From assembly GCF_010183535.1 (NCBI RefSeq), contig NC_071333.1, forward strand, positions 15,312,587 through 15,376,586: 64,000 bases of DNA, read 5' to 3'. The DNA is from Caenorhabditis remanei (lineage: Eukaryota > Nematoda > Chromadorea > Rhabditida > Rhabditidae). The notes under the pieces are model-generated. The model was not told the DNA's origin. It worked only from the letters and a program-made list of their open reading frames with translations, and did no database searches. A program made the position numbers and the translations under genes. Positions within the stretch are counted from its first letter, which is position 1, and the number at the start of each line of letters is the position of its first letter. This document shows, one piece after another, positions 1 through 13,400 of the stretch.

Positions 1-2378
1 AGAGAAGAAAAAAACACAAAGGCGGAATTTTTTCAAAATGGAAGTTTGTGTAGGTCCGGGTTTTTATGATCGAGCTTTGATGTAATTGGTTTTTACTCGT
101 TGTTTGTTATTGGATCACGGACCTCCTCCAACCCACTCGAAAAGAAACCCGAATTTGTCCAATGTTTGAGTTTCAAAAGAAAAACACACTCATGAAAAAT
201 TGGAATAAAACGATGGGAAAATGATGAAACACGTGAAAAAAGTGTTTCTATCTCTCAAAGATTACGAGGAGCAAATTAGAAGAAATAAGAGAATATTGGA
301 GTACCAAAAAGCTAAGTTATGGGAAGGGAGGGACGATGGCCAATACACATGTGTCGGTCAAAAGAGCAAACTTGAATAGCTATATTTTCAGATAAACTCT
401 AGGTACATTTTTCACGCACTCAAAATGAATTGATCTGAAAAAGAAAAAAACAGGTCAAATTTAGGTTCTATCTCTCAAAGATTACTTGAATAAGTGTGAA
501 GCGTGGAGAGAACATTGATAGGAAACTTTATTGAGTTTTCCTTGAAGTGGTGATGTCAACTTGACGAAACTTTGCAACAATTTTCTTCTTCCCTCAATTT
601 TTGTCACTTTCTTTCTTTCTCTTGAAACTTAAGGCAAGACAGCCAAATGAGAATCTAGGTGGGATGGATGATGCGACTTTATTGCGTCTTCCGTCTCGTA
701 TTTCTAAAAGGGGTGTCAGAAAAAAAGACAAACATTCTTTTTTTGAGGGATTGTGCAACAATAAGATTAAAAAAGTGAGAAATTCAGAAGAAATTGATTA
801 AGAACTTTTTTAGGCTTTGATCTTGAGACCTCTCAAATATTGAATCTAGTGAGAGGACACCAAGTAAAAATTTTTCAGAACTGCAACGTAGGAAATGAAA
901 TTTTATAATACCTCCCTTCTGGAAAATCGAAAAACGGAAAAACTAGTTTCAGCGGGGAGTTCGCTTTTATGAACTTTGCTGTGTTGGAGAGAACGTATCT
1001 AAATAATCTGCTGAAGAGAAATGGATACTGTAGTTTTGAAAACAACACGTTTCGTGAGTAGTCAGCTTCATGGGTGACTAGCTTGAGCAAAAAACTAAAG
1101 AACCTCATTTCCAGACGAAGCGAGTACAAGAATACAAAATTCAACTCAGGAAAAAAACGTAGGAGGGGAGAAAATCTTCAAAGTATTTGGTGTGTCTGCT
1201 TTTTGGTGACTTCTGATGTGCTGCACGTCTTCTAATCGAAGTGAGTTGCCTTTTCTTCTTCTCTGACTTGGCATGCCATTCTGAAAAGGCAACTTTCCTG
1301 CCTATCCCATCTATTCCGTCGGAAGACCGATTTGCATATGTTAGTGAATCATGTGGCGAGCGGGGTGGGGGGAAGCACCGCCAAATCCACTACTGCACAC
1401 GTAAGTTGAACAGAGAGAAGAATAGATAAGGAGAGCAGGAAAAAAGAAGATGTCCACTTTCAGTGGTCACTTTTTGAGGGTGTGCGAATATCATTTTTTG
1501 AGTTTAGGTCCTGTTAAATTGAGGTAACTATCAAACATGAATAAATTTGAATTATAGGTAAAAACAAGAAAATTATACAGGTAGACATGTTATTGACACT
1601 TCCGATTAGTTTTGTTACGGTTGATATTTAAAATTATAATAGATGATAGCTGGATTTTCCCAGAAACAAGATACTAGTTCAGAGTATTATCCGCAACTAT
1701 AAAATACCATAAAATATGGGAACTCATGTGTTGGCAACAGTTTCAAAACATCAAGCCCGAGTATTCAAACTGTTTTTTAAAGTGCCAGCGCAGTAGTCTT
1801 AACATCTGAGAATTTCTTCTAAAATTACTTTGTCAGAGACCTGGTTCTCGGAAATAAGTAAAACATATTTGTTACCTTAACGTATCAACAAATTACCCGA
1901 ATCGGTAAAAATTAAAGATTGAAATTACCCCGATCCTTTCTACCGTAATAATGATCAGCGTTCTTTTTGAAAACCGAAAATTTCAAATTGTATTCCGTTA
2001 AACAGTCAACACTCCTCGAAGAATTGGGGTATGAGTACGGTAAAAGTTGAAGCCTGACTAAAACTGTCTGTATCAAACACTTGATAGCAAAAAATTACTG
2101 GAAAACCTGTAATAGAGGCAACCCTAGCGGGGTTTGTTCACAGTGGTATATCTCGGTTTCCAAAAGACATATCAAAAAGCTGCTAACTAACAAAATATGT
2201 ATTAATTTTCAAAGAACATTTCTTCAGTGAGACAAATTTGTCTATCTCTAAAGATAACCGAGATGGGATACTCCCAATTTTTTCTAGTGGGTGCGCCTCT
2301 ATTACAGTTTTTACGGTATCCTGATCCTTTTCAAGTTTCTATTCGCAGTGCAAATTATCTGATGAAAATGTAACTAAC
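1..2378. other. Gene-poor left flank
   Basis: I found no exon chain here on either strand. The open frames present are short, AT-rich and lack good splice partners. The stretch may be intron of the gene that owns the orphan exon at 2379-2543, but no second exon could be joined to it. Confidence 0.5.
2105..2309. repeat. Palindromic MITE-like element
   Basis: The left end (2105-2127) contains CTGTAATAGAGGC, and the right end (2284-2309) carries its reverse complement GCCTCTATTACAG. Inside lies a second, weaker inverted pair around CTCGG (about 2150) and CCGAG (about 2260). An element of about 205 bp with nested inverted repeats fits a small non-autonomous DNA transposon. No target-site duplication was identified. 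Confidence 0.6.
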
Positions 2379-2543
2379 CACGTTAAATTGAAGCTCGACT
2401 GTCACAGCTTTGCGTCGATATAATGCAATAGATCCTAGCAAGACGGAAGACGATTGTTCGATGATTGGGGAACGCCGCAAGTAGTTGGGCGCCAGCGGCG
2501 GCGACGGAATAGTTAAGTTCGCGTGACCGACAGTAGTCTTCGT
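2379..2543 (-). CDS. Orphan coding exon, gene unknown
   Basis: On the minus strand a 165-nt open segment (55 codons, phase 0 at both ends) is bounded by a strong acceptor (AAATTTCAG just above 2543) and a donor (GTTAGT just below 2379). Its translation is rich in Ser and Pro (it contains TIPSPPLAPNYLRRSP) and is markedly more GC-rich than its surroundings, as exons here are. No domain is recognisable and no neighbouring exon was found, so it could be one exon of a gene extending left, or a chance open segment. Confidence 0.4.
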
Positions 2544-5078
2544 CTGAAATTTGACACACACACAATGCCGATACGAAACACACAACAAATGTTTTTTTAT
2601 TCCAGAACTCGAGAAGACGACAGAGCCCCTAACTAGGAACATTTATCGCATGACTGTGTCCTCTCGTTTGACACACAGTCAAGACAGATAATGTGCACAC
2701 CGGAAAACGCCTTCCGATTGAGAAAGAGAAAAGAAGAAATGGAGAGGAAGCGAGATGGATGGCCGATGTGAAAGGAGGAAAAAACCGAGAAATTAGCTGC
2801 CGTTTCACACTTAGTCACATACAATTTCGAGAAAAGAAGATAGCATATAAGTTTGAGCCAATCAAATATTGTCTTTCAGTCACGATGGAAGCAAATGGGA
2901 GGAGCCAAAAACAGTTTCATAAAGAAATACTGTATTTTGTCATAAAAAATGACATTGGAAAGTAAGGAAGAATTGCCGTGAAGTCAAAAAAGTCTTGAAG
3001 TGAGTATGGATACACTGGCATACACAGGAAGAAAATGTGTTGAATTCCCAGATTTCCGGATCGTTTCAAGAGCAGAAAGTAATGCAAAAAAGTTCTTGAT
3101 TGCCAGACAAGAGCCTACCGTAAAAATTTGCGTATTCTGGAGGACAAAAGTGGTTTTTATTATATCAAAGCGAAAATTCTGAATATTTTATAAACATATA
3201 GCTTCAATCCTAAATCGATTTTTATTTTATCCCACCTAGAGAACATGTGTTCTATTATAGAAAGCATGTGAGCGTAGAAATGACCGGTGAGTGATATTTG
3301 TCATATCTTTGGTGATAATTTTAATGGCAACAACAGATACCCATTCACAGATTTGTCACAGATCGAGACAAAACCAAAATTATTTTCGGGCCAGCCAGAT
3401 CTGTACGAAATATTGCATTTTCAGAGTTAAACCTTTTTTGAAAAAGTCTAGTTTTCAACTTGAAACTTAAAATGCTAATTTAAGCACTTTCACTTTGATT
3501 TTTCAAATACTTTCAAAAAAAGTTGTGTAAGAATGAGTACCTATTTTTGAATCCGGGCCAAAAGAAAGTTAAGCCCGGTCCTGCCCAATTTTTGACAAAC
3601 CTGCCCATTCACACTCAAAACTTTGGCCAATCTGATTTCCTTTTGAACAAATAACCAAGTGAAAGACAGATGTGAACATTAAGAAAACGGTCGATATTTG
3701 AAAACAAAAACTGTTCTTCTTTTGAGCCAGTTCACGAACCAAAAACTTCATTATGTGACTGAAAACCCGTGGGACACTGGAATTTGTTAATGTTGTCACC
3801 GCTGACTAAACATATTTACTTGTATCGTCTTCTAACAGGCACATTACTCTATTTTCTCTGATAATAAGCTATTTTTCCATCATCAAACAATTTAATTCGA
3901 ACAGTGATGTTTCGGGTGTCTTTGTCAAAATATGACACAGAAATACTTAAAAATTTTACTCGCACTGTCTTTTACTATCAGTACGTGACTATGTCAAAAA
4001 ACAAAAGTCCAAAACACCAACACACAAATCTGAAACAAAGATAATGGGAGTTATTTAGTGCAAATTTCAGCCATTTAGAGAAACAACAACAATGCAAGAT
4101 AATCGTCGTCGCATTTTTCAAAAACTGCTCATAAATGTCATGCGAAGCTTTCACAGTTCGGGGGGATAATTCACACAGTTAAAAACTCGATGTCTGAATT
4201 TCGGACATTTTTATCTGTCTTTCTTTCTCTTTTTTTTTGAAGAAATCGCCACAAAACGAGCCCCGCGGGCATTTATTCTTCCTGTGTCTGAACAACACTT
4301 GATGTAACTCAACATCATAAATTTCGAGAGGACAACTTTTTCAAAGAACTTTTTTGTCTTTCTGATTTTTACTCAGAAAATGTCGCGAACTCGGCTCGTT
4401 TCCAAATCATACACAAAATAGAGTGCAAGGGGAATAAAACATATAAAGGGTAGCAATGTCACATTCAAAACATCAAAAATGAAACACAGATAATGTAAAC
4501 GTGAAATCGTTGATGTTTGGGATTTTCGTCTTTTATTGCTATTCAACGCTGTTGTAGTACATTTTTTCCATAGTCCGCCTAATATATGAGTTTCTGGTCC
4601 CAAAGGAAAAGCAAACTAATGAGAAGACCTTGTAGTTCGTTAGAAACATTGGCCAATTTCAACTTTCTGTTCTTTCCTCTTTTTTCTTCCGTTTTCCAAT
4701 TGTAATTGGAGTGGGTTGTCTGAATAATCAACATAAACATTAAAACATTGAAAAAAGTGAAAAAAAAATTACAAGAAACATTCATTTATCATCAAACTGA
4801 TAAAAATCGGTACCCAAATTGGCAAAGAAGGTGATTAGACTATTCTAATCAAATAAAAAAGTGTTCATGTTTTCGCGACAATTAATGTATGAAATCCATA
4901 TAGAATATACTTTTTGAGCTTTAAAAACAGTGGAGAATGGGTGACGGGAAAGGAAATGAAATTAATGACATTAAAGCTGGAGCCAGGTTAGGCAACACGG
5001 TGCAAAAATTGAGAAACGATACCATAAACAAAGATTAATGTTATGACTCCGGATGGTTATGACACAAGGAAGTGAAAT
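2544..5078. other. Intergenic, no gene seen
   Basis: This stretch has no supportable exon. Around 3540-3610 there is a short GGGCC-containing patch related to the GC-rich repeat family seen at 5231-5550, 37690-37880 and 39750-39830. The rest is unremarkable AT-rich sequence. Confidence 0.5.
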
Positions 5079-7639
5079 TTAAAATGGTCTGCCATCGATT
5101 CCTCCATCGATTTCGTTGGCTGCCGGGAGAGCGATACGAGCCTTATCCTCGGCACTGACTTCCCATTTGTAGGTTGAAGCTAACTCAGGATGACGAATTG
5201 CATACTGGAAATAGGTGCAATTAATACTATTTACCAACCTTGCAACGGATCGGGCCGATTTGAAATTTTTTAACGGCCTGGTCCGACCCGGCCCGATCAA
5301 CCCTGGTCTCGGTACAAAAATTGAAATTTTGAATTTTTTCAAAATGTTTTTGATTTGTTTTCAACTATCGAAAAAACTCAAGCGTACATAGGATTTTTGA
5401 CTATTTTTGACAAAAACTTCCAAAATTTTCGAAATAGTTCATGAAAAAATTGTGCGCATTTAAAACTCCGGGCCGACCATTCCGAGCCGGCAAACTTCTT
5501 CACCGGGCCAGGCCGACGGGCCAACCCGAACCAGTCAGAGATTTTGCAAGTCTGTTATTTAAGATCCTGGAAAAACTAAGCTCACTTTGATGACTTGCAG
5601 ATCATACGTATGCGCGAGCTCCACTTTGACTGTTGGTGTAACCAGGGAAGAGTGCATGATGGCCATTTCGATGAATATTTGGATTCGTCTGCAAAGCCAG
5701 TATCCGCCAAGCTCTAAAACTCTGCGCAATGTCTTCAACTGAACACTCTTGCTTCTGTGCCAAATGATGTCCAAAGCATCCAACACCACATCACTGTCTT
5801 CATCGACATTGATCTCATCACCTCCACAATCCGAAAAGTCAGTACTGTAGAACATCATTTGAAGCTGCTCACAATGAATTGCGAGGAACTGAAAATAAGG
5901 AAATTATGTTTTGACCATCGATTAAAAAGTTCCGCTTACCTCTTTGCAGACCGCAATCCTTTCTCCGTCACGACAATTGAGATATCCAGTAATTGGTCCT
6001 GGCATCCTGTATGGTGTAGTGGTATCAAATTCTTCGACGTGGTTGTGAATATAAGTATTTTTTGTTCCGTGTAGGTGGAGTTGAATGGCGACGCTAAGCT
6101 CTCCAGCAGCCAATGCAGCGGTAAACTCCTCATCGAGAATAGAGATGATGACCCCAATAGTTTTTTGGTGGGTGTCAATGATACGATAGGTGGTGATTAT
6201 ATCAATGCTCTCTTTTTTCCGAAAAAGCGTCACCTTCAATTTGGCATGTTGACGATTCCGCCCTTGGATTAATACTCCCGTCATCAACAGTGGTCCCGAA
6301 ACGCTGTCTTCGATGTAGAAAGATACTTGTCTGGAAAAAAGTTTGTTTATTAAAATACGAATAGCTTTTTTACTAACCCTCGATGCTCTCTCATCGGTTT
6401 CAACTCCTCAACCTGGGTCCGCATCATTGGATGGTTGGCATTCAGTTTCAAATCGAACATGTCGCAAACTCCAATAGCTAAACCCTCACGGAACGTTTCC
6501 TGTCTGGCTGAAACCTGAAAAAAAACCAGTGTTGTCAGGAGAAAGTTTTTTCCTTAACTAACCTCGTTTGTAATATGCTGATAACCCGGGAGAATGGTTC
6601 GCGCCTTGAAATCCAGTGAAGACGACGGTTTGTCATAGGAACCCCATTGTCCAGTGAATCCAAGTTTGTATCCGTTCAACATAACCTCATCGTATTTCGG
6701 TGTTCCAATGTACCAATTATGGGTCATAACTCCGAGAAACTCGTAAAAAGCGAACGCCTCTTTTTTTGACAATCTTCCGAAATTTCGCAAAAAACCGCTG
6801 TACTTAGGATGAATACGCTCGAGCGCAGACGAATCACATCTTACAGAATAATCGTTTCTGTATTGGAACCAATACTGACCAGGTGGCCATTTCTGGTAGT
6901 CATATTCGAACTTTTCGACAGGCTCGATAAATTCAATCGAAAGGTTGAATGCCACGGTTTTTGGCAAATCATCTCTGAAAGACATGATTACTTTTTTTCA
7001 CTTCTTTTTACTGAAAGAACCTTCTAGTAGTGCTGTCGATAGTATTATTACAAAGGAAGTACGGGTGCTCATCGTCGATCATGACATTTTGATCTCTCAT
7101 CCACATCTCTTTGGCTGACGTCTGGGTCAAATCATATTTGAAGTGAACTCTGTAGGTTTTCTTTCCCATTCCTCTAAACACCACCGCGCTCGTTCCGGAT
7201 GCATAATTCCCGTTTGTGTTGAAACTCTTGTAGACAATGTCCCTGAATTAAAGTTCACCAATCATAAAGCAATATGCAAGACTTACCAGGTGAGACCACC
7301 CCATTGGCCACAGTCAAGTTGAGCCTCCGGATTTGCCATGTTGAATTCACAGTTAGTGACAATTGGGAATGGAGCGACGTAGGTTCGAGTTGGTGGTGGA
7401 AGTGGAGCTGGTTGTGGTGCGACGACTTCCGGATTTGCGTTAGCGTTGGGGGCTGCTTGATTCGGAGCTGCTCGATTTAGAGCTGCTTGGTTCGGGGCTG
7501 CTTGGTTTGGGGCTGCTTGGTTCGGGGCTGCTTGGTTGGGGGCTGCATGGCCAGCGTTGTTCCCGGCGTTGTCAGCAGCTCTGATCACAACTGGCAGACG
7601 TCGATTGACATTATCCCAAATGATTTGGATACCCTCCAT
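5079..7639 (-). CDS. BTB/POZ domain protein with Ala-Pro-Asn-Gln repeat
   Basis: Seven exons join in frame: 7639-7287, 7242-7021, 6974-6563, 6514-6378, 6330-5940, 5888-5586 and 5204-5079, giving 647 aa. The start ATG at 7639 lies a few bases after a TTTTTTTCAG site that could serve trans-splicing. Residues about 30-75 are a low-complexity AAPNQ repeat. The middle is a set of beta-rich segments with recurring QWG motifs (CGQWGGLTW, FTGQWGSYD), possibly MATH-like. The C-terminal part (about 485-600) reads as a BTB/POZ fold: YLNCRDGERIAVCKEF, then FLAIHCEQLQMMFYS and a helical tail with LRRVLELGGYWLCRRI. BTB proteins commonly bring substrates to CUL3 ubiquitin ligases, so that role is inferred by family only. 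The fold call rests on reading by eye. The exon structure is well supported. Confidence 0.8.
5231..5550. repeat. GC-rich dispersed repeat (GGGCCG family)
   Basis: The last intron of the BTB gene holds a GC-rich block with repeated GGGCCG, CGGCCC and GGCCCGATC words around an AT-rich core. Related blocks with the same words and a shared TTGTGCNCA core occur at about 3540-3610, 37690-37880 and 39750-39830. This looks like a dispersed repeat family rather than coding sequence. Confidence 0.55.
7451..7546 (-). repeat. Coding 15-bp minisatellite
   Basis: Within exon 1 of the BTB gene a 15-bp unit (minus strand roughly GCAGCCCCGAACCAA) repeats about seven times and encodes the AAPNQ pentapeptide, with variants such as AALNR. 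A length multiple of three keeps the frame open under copy-number change. Confidence 0.8.
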
Positions 7640-9013
7640 TGTGGGCTGAAAAAATGAAAATTTAAAATGTTGAGTAGGTAAAAGGATGGGACGTAACTGA
7701 AACAACAAGAATTAATTATAAGATTGAGTTCGAAAATCGAAAATTATTGAGTAAAAAAGTAAGACATTTATTGTTAATCTACATGACGGAATCACATCAA
7801 GCAGTTTTTTCCATCCTCAGTAAGATATACTAATGAACAATTTATATAAAAAAACGAAGGTATCAAACTAAGTCAAAATGAACTATCTGGGAATCCTTGT
7901 CAAGAAAAATCAAAAATCGATGTCACACAGAGCAAAAATTCTACGTTCTACGCTTCCAAATCAATAAAAGGACCACCTCGGAAAAACGAGTGGCAGAAGA
8001 ATATTGGGCAACACAACGTCGCAAAAAGAACGTTGATGGCAGTGGCGGGAATATAGTGTGCGCATACGGAGATACGCAGGCATTGAGAAAAACGGACAAC
8101 GAACCACGCAGAGGTTGCGAGAGAGGCTGGGGAGTCTATTGATTCTTTGGCAAGAAAGAAGACTACGAGAATTGAGTAGACGCCAGAGAAAAGGTGATGT
8201 TTATGGTAAGAAACCGATTTTGGGCATGATAAGGCCATGTTTTGTCAATAGTTACCGAAAATGAATTAGGAATAGAAGAGAGAAATGAAACAGAGGAAAA
8301 AGTAGTGTAGTTCACGGTCTCCCAGTCTCCGAATGAACTTAAAATAATTTTCAAACGGAAATTTTCTTACTTCCGACCTTGATCCCTACGCTAAAAATTA
8401 AAGTAATCATCTGCTAGTTTCTCAAATTTTTCGTTTCATGAGGGTAGATCAAAAATTTCCTTGCAGTTCTTTCTCGGAGTCTGGGAGACCGTGAAGTCAT
8501 GAAAATTTGTAAACGTAGAGGATGAACGTTGGCAAGTGTTTATATAAAATCGGCAATGTATCTCGATGTGTCATGTATGCTATTGTAGTCGTTGGTTTAG
8601 AATAGTGGTCAGTGACCTCTTATTGTTTTTGAACGGTTTGGTTTATTTTGCTATGAAATAATATTTGGTAATATGATCGTTCCTGACGACCAAAATATAA
8701 TATATCGTTTCAACTTTTCTCCATGTATTCCTGAAAATCAAGGGAAAAATGGGAGCTTTGAAGTTTTATTCATATTCAAATTATAAGAAAAATAATCATT
8801 CCATGGCAAAAATTCAATTTTTTCAATTACTAGTGAACAAAAAACGAGAAAAGGAAAGCATAAAGCGGTTGAGCCATGGCTGTCAGTTGAGTAACCTGGG
8901 ATATTTAAAAAAGCGGGAATATAGCGATTTGGTCTATTTTAGTAAGATCACGGGATAGGATACTTGATAGCATTTAGAATTAGGTGCATATTAACGGAAT
9001 CAGCAAGTATGGT
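7640..9013. other. Intergenic between BTB gene and ajm-1 3' end
   Basis: The stretch separates the BTB gene start (7639) from the ajm-1 stop codon (9014-9016). It must hold the ajm-1 3' UTR and the BTB promoter. The only structured item is the palindromic element at 8311-8495. Confidence 0.5.
8311..8495. repeat. MITE with about 29-bp terminal inverted repeats
   Basis: The left end reads TTCACGGTCTCCCAGTCTCC and the right end carries GGAGTCTGGGAGACCGTGAA, its near-perfect complement, about 185 bp apart. The interior is AT-rich and non-coding. This is the layout of a non-autonomous DNA transposon. No clear target-site duplication was found. Confidence 0.75.
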
Positions 9014-10415
9014 CTAAACATTGTGGGCAACTTCAGAGAAATATGGTGCGTTTTGATTTTGAATCGCTTCGTAGCGCGATCTGGGAGAAGAGAATTGAAC
9101 AGCTGACAGTTCACGAGTCTCCGGTGGTGGAGTCTCTGGACAATGCTCAATGTCGGCGATGATCGAGACGGAGAGGATGAATTTCTCTCTGGAAAGTACA
9201 AATAGGATTTGAATAATGTTATGTTCAACTCTCACCTCGGCTCGTAACGTTTGCAGAGAGCGATAAGGGATTGCTCTTTTCTTTCAGCAATCAATGCATT
9301 GACAGTGTAATAGTAGAGAAGTTGTTCATTTGGATAACCGGTCAGTGCTCTCCATCCATTACTCACGTAGGCCTTAATCAGAAAATATTAATTTTGCATC
9401 AAAAATATCAGTACCTGCGCGAGTTGTGGAGATGACAAGCGGATGTTAACACTTCCTCTTCCACTTGCAGAAAATCCATCTCTAGCCACTTTGGACATAA
9501 ATGCTTGAGCTTGTTCGTCTTCTCGGACTTTCATGATGACATCCTTGCAGAGTGTGTTGATTCTAGCAAAGGAACATCTAGCGGAGTGGCTTATCCAGTT
9601 GTTACGCCTGGAAAACATTTAAATTTAAGACTTGAGAATCATTCTAAAAGTATGATACCTGCATTCACGAGAGCAATAATAAGTGTAGCAGTGTTTGCAG
9701 GAGACAAAGTAAAGTCTGGCAGCGGAGAGTTCTCGAGTTCTATGACATTCTGTACATCTGACAAACAGCTCCTCGTTTCTGAAATTAAACTACTAGTTTT
9801 ACTGTAAGAAAAGGGACATCGACATACTGTAGAATGTGTTCAGCTCTTTCTGGAGACTTGAGGACTTGACGCATCACGCTGTAGTTGTTTGTGTATATAC
9901 CAGGGCCATCGAGGTTTCCTTGGAACACTTCGTCAGCTTGTGGATAGCTGCAAATTTGAATTTTTACGTTTTTTTTTCTATAATCAAGATGAAATTACCT
10001 TCTATCAACGTGTCTTCTTGTGTCAGTTGGAGTAACTTTTTGGAAAATAGAGTCGAGAACTTCTTCGATAGTTACACGACCTCCGTAACGGTTAGTGAAG
10101 TTTCCTGAAACAAAAAACACTGAAAAAAGCTAGAGATTATAAGATCAAAAATATATAAAGTATCATTGATTATCTATTTCACTCTATATTGTTTGCACTT
10201 ATCGTTGCAAGTGCATTGCAAACATTTTATTAAAGAAGGACTGAGAATCACTTACCGTATTCATGAGAAGAAGTGCCGACAAACGTGTCGGCGACCTCCA
10301 CGACACGAGAGGTACGGCTAGTCTGCAAGTTCCACGCATTTGGTACTTCCGACACTGTGTAGCCTGGAAGCGCGTGTCCTTGGTCGACAACACCACCGAC
10401 ACTCAACGTTGATCC
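9014..10415 (-). CDS. ajm-1: ajm-1 exons for conserved C-terminal domain
   Basis: Seven exons encode the last about 336 residues: 10415-10256, 10104-9999, 9947-9828, 9778-9659, 9607-9415, 9372-9236 and 9188-9014. The exon at 9778-9659 has paired cysteines in [21 protein letters not shown] and SREC, continued across the splice by [12 protein letters not shown], i.e. CxxC, CxxC, CxxxC and HxxxC spacing like a MYND zinc finger. The MYND reading is mine. The domain belongs to the part of AJM-1 shared with animal AJM1-like proteins. It ends with a stop at 9014-9016. Confidence 0.85.
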
Positions 10416-13400
10416 CTATAACAATGGAAAACGTTTAGAAAGTAACAAAAAAATAAGTATGGAAATGGTAAGGTGAACATTTGAACCACATAAGAACCCG
10501 TATTGAAACTGGCAGGCAGAACGCGAAAATTTTTATTTGAGATGCTCAAAATGATTTCGGGTTTTTGTGGCTGGGAACAAAGGATTATAGGTTGTACATG
10601 CATGCATAGCTGAATTGATAATCTATAAATTGAGTATTATCCATATTTATTCAAAACTTGAGGAATATAATAACATCACAAATTGATGACCATCGTAGTT
10701 TCAGATTATCCCTAAAAAAAGTGAATGCAAGGGGAGAAAGATAACATGGGGAGAAAAAATGCATAGTTGGAAAAGTTGGAGGGCTGGGAAAAGACAAATC
10801 ATGCTTGAAAAAGGTGTGAAATAAAAGCGGATGAGTAAGGCAAAGAAGGGGTATATGGGAAAATGCAAAGTTTTGAGCTTGAAGTCTGACTTTTCAAGAA
10901 ATGGGAACATAACAAAACATAGGAAAATGCAGGGGAGTAGGGAAAAATGCAATGGTTTGGAAAAGGGAAGTGTTGGGAGTTTGATGAAGAAATTATAATG
11001 CAACAACCTGTCGGTTTGCCGGTTCCTGCGACACATGATGAAGAGATGAGCGTGAACGACGGAGTTCTTCAATATCATCCTTATATCTATCAAACATTCC
11101 TCGTGGCAATCCGATGTTCCCTCCAACTGTTGGTTGTGGTGGTACTGGTGGAGCTAGTTGGTTACCTCCACTATTGTATACAGTGGAAGTGGTGGTTGTG
11201 GTAGTTGTGGCTACTGGCTCCGCTCCATTAGTGTAGCGATAAGTACTTGTTTGGGTCTGACCTTGTGGTCTATTCTCCCTGTACCAATCAGGAACGGTGA
11301 GTTTTTCAGTGGATTTACGGAATCTCATTTCATATTCCGAGATGCGCGATTCCCGTGGAGACTGGTCGAGTGGATCGGCACGAGTCTTCTGGAGTTGGTT
11401 CTCTGGGACTTCAGTTTCTTCGCGAATTCTCAAAAAAATTTGTTTTATTTAGCTGATCAGAGTGGTAAAAAATTAAATACCTGCGATCCATGAGATAATC
11501 TGCTGAACGACTTCTTATGTGAGCTTGATCTGCTGGAGATTCACGACGACTATCACGTTCATAGGCTACAACTGACTCTGCGCGAGTGTTCACTTCAGTG
11601 TGCTGAAATCTTGCTCATTAATTTTTTGTTAAAAGTTTCTCCACATAAAAAAGACTCCATGATTGCTAAAACGATACAATTCTGAGTGGATAGACCCGAA
11701 CCCGGGGCAGTGAGCAGAAAAGCAACTAAAAACCAACCTTTGGCTGTCCATGCCTATCCTGATAATAAATACGGCTCGAATAAATGGACGGATTGCTGGC
11801 ACGACTATTGTACTGAGCGTAGCGTCTCTCGGTCTCTTCCAGCAGTTTTGCGAACGGCTACAGTAGGTAAAAATCAAAGCTTAGCAAGTGTAAAGCAAAT
11901 GAAGGTAGGGGTTGGGAGAGGGTTAACATATAGAGGGGACCTGATTGTGGATCTGTCTATTTTTCAGAACCACATTTGTTAAACTAATAAGGAATTTTTG
12001 TTAGAAAATGACAAACCTGTTCATATGGACTTGGCCCCATTCTACGGTATGGTAGACCGTCGGTCTCATTCAATGCAGTGGTTCTGAATTCTGATTCATG
12101 GAACTTCTGAAGAAGTGGTCCTCTGTATTCTGGACGCGAGCGAGCGGTGAGGTCATCGGTTGACTTGCGGAAACGTTCCGATACTGGATCTGAAATTTTT
12201 TTTTATGGAACTAGTTTTTTTCTTCCTAATTTTTGTGTTTTGAGTTTTTTGTAATTTGTGGTTAGCAGAGACATGCGGAACGGACATCGAAAATTCCGAA
12301 ATTTCCGACAATTTTCGGAACTTTTTTATGCCGGAAAATTTCTGAAGTTTCTAAATGGAATTTTCGAACACTTCCGTTTTCCGAGAAATTTTCTCGGAAG
12401 AACAAATTCCCAAAATTTTCAGTTCCGCTCATCCTTGGTGGTTAGTGTCACTAATATTCAAATTCCACAGACATTTTTCGAATTTTCACGAATTCTAGAC
12501 AAATCACGTCTTCTTTGAAGCATGCAATAATTCGTAATCCGAAATCTGAAAAAAGTTGCCAAGCAATCAAAAAAAAAAGTTCCAAGTCATCCAAACTTTA
12601 CAAATTCACATATATTCACCAGTTACATTTCTTGTTTTTCATTTTTTGTGTGTGCCATTTTGTGTGTGCGATTGGATTGCCAATTAAGTAAAAATTTTAT
12701 CGATACAAAAATACATTGACAGAATGTAGTGTGAGCCAATATCATCAGGATAATCATCAGAAAGTAATACAGGAGAATGAATAAATTTGTTGGGAGATAA
12801 TGTTGATGATAAAGATTGTCGATAACGAAATGTTTGATATTCTGATATCAAGAGGGGGCAGTGGAAGAAAAAAGAATGAGAAAACAGAAGGCACACACAC
12901 TCTTACGCAGGCAAGCGCACACTCTTCTTGGATAAAGAAAACGGGGGAAAGGAACTTTTTCACTAAATTGAAACTAAATCTGAAAAAAAGTGGATTGAAT
13001 TTAGAAGGGAAATTTTCCAAAAAGTGGGAGGAAAACAACAAAAAACTGGCTGCAATTGGAGGAGGGAAAGAGATTTTTTTGCGATTGAAAGTTTTCAACG
13101 ATTCGGATTAATTGAGAAGCTTCTAATTCGTAAAGGATAGATAGACAACACCTGATTATTACTTGATTGTTGAGAAAAAAGAGTACGAAAAAAGAAATGT
13201 GTATGTGTAAACGTTGTTGTTTTTATCTCTCTATTCATAACTGTTTGTGTGTGAATGCGTGATAAATTGTATAGTTCGAACGACTTTTCCCATGAGTTTT
13301 TGATGTTTGGAAACTTTTTTGTTCACTTGGTGACGGTGATGACATGCCGAGGACAAGTAACCAAAAAAAATGAAACAAAATGCTTGGACCGGACATGTGA

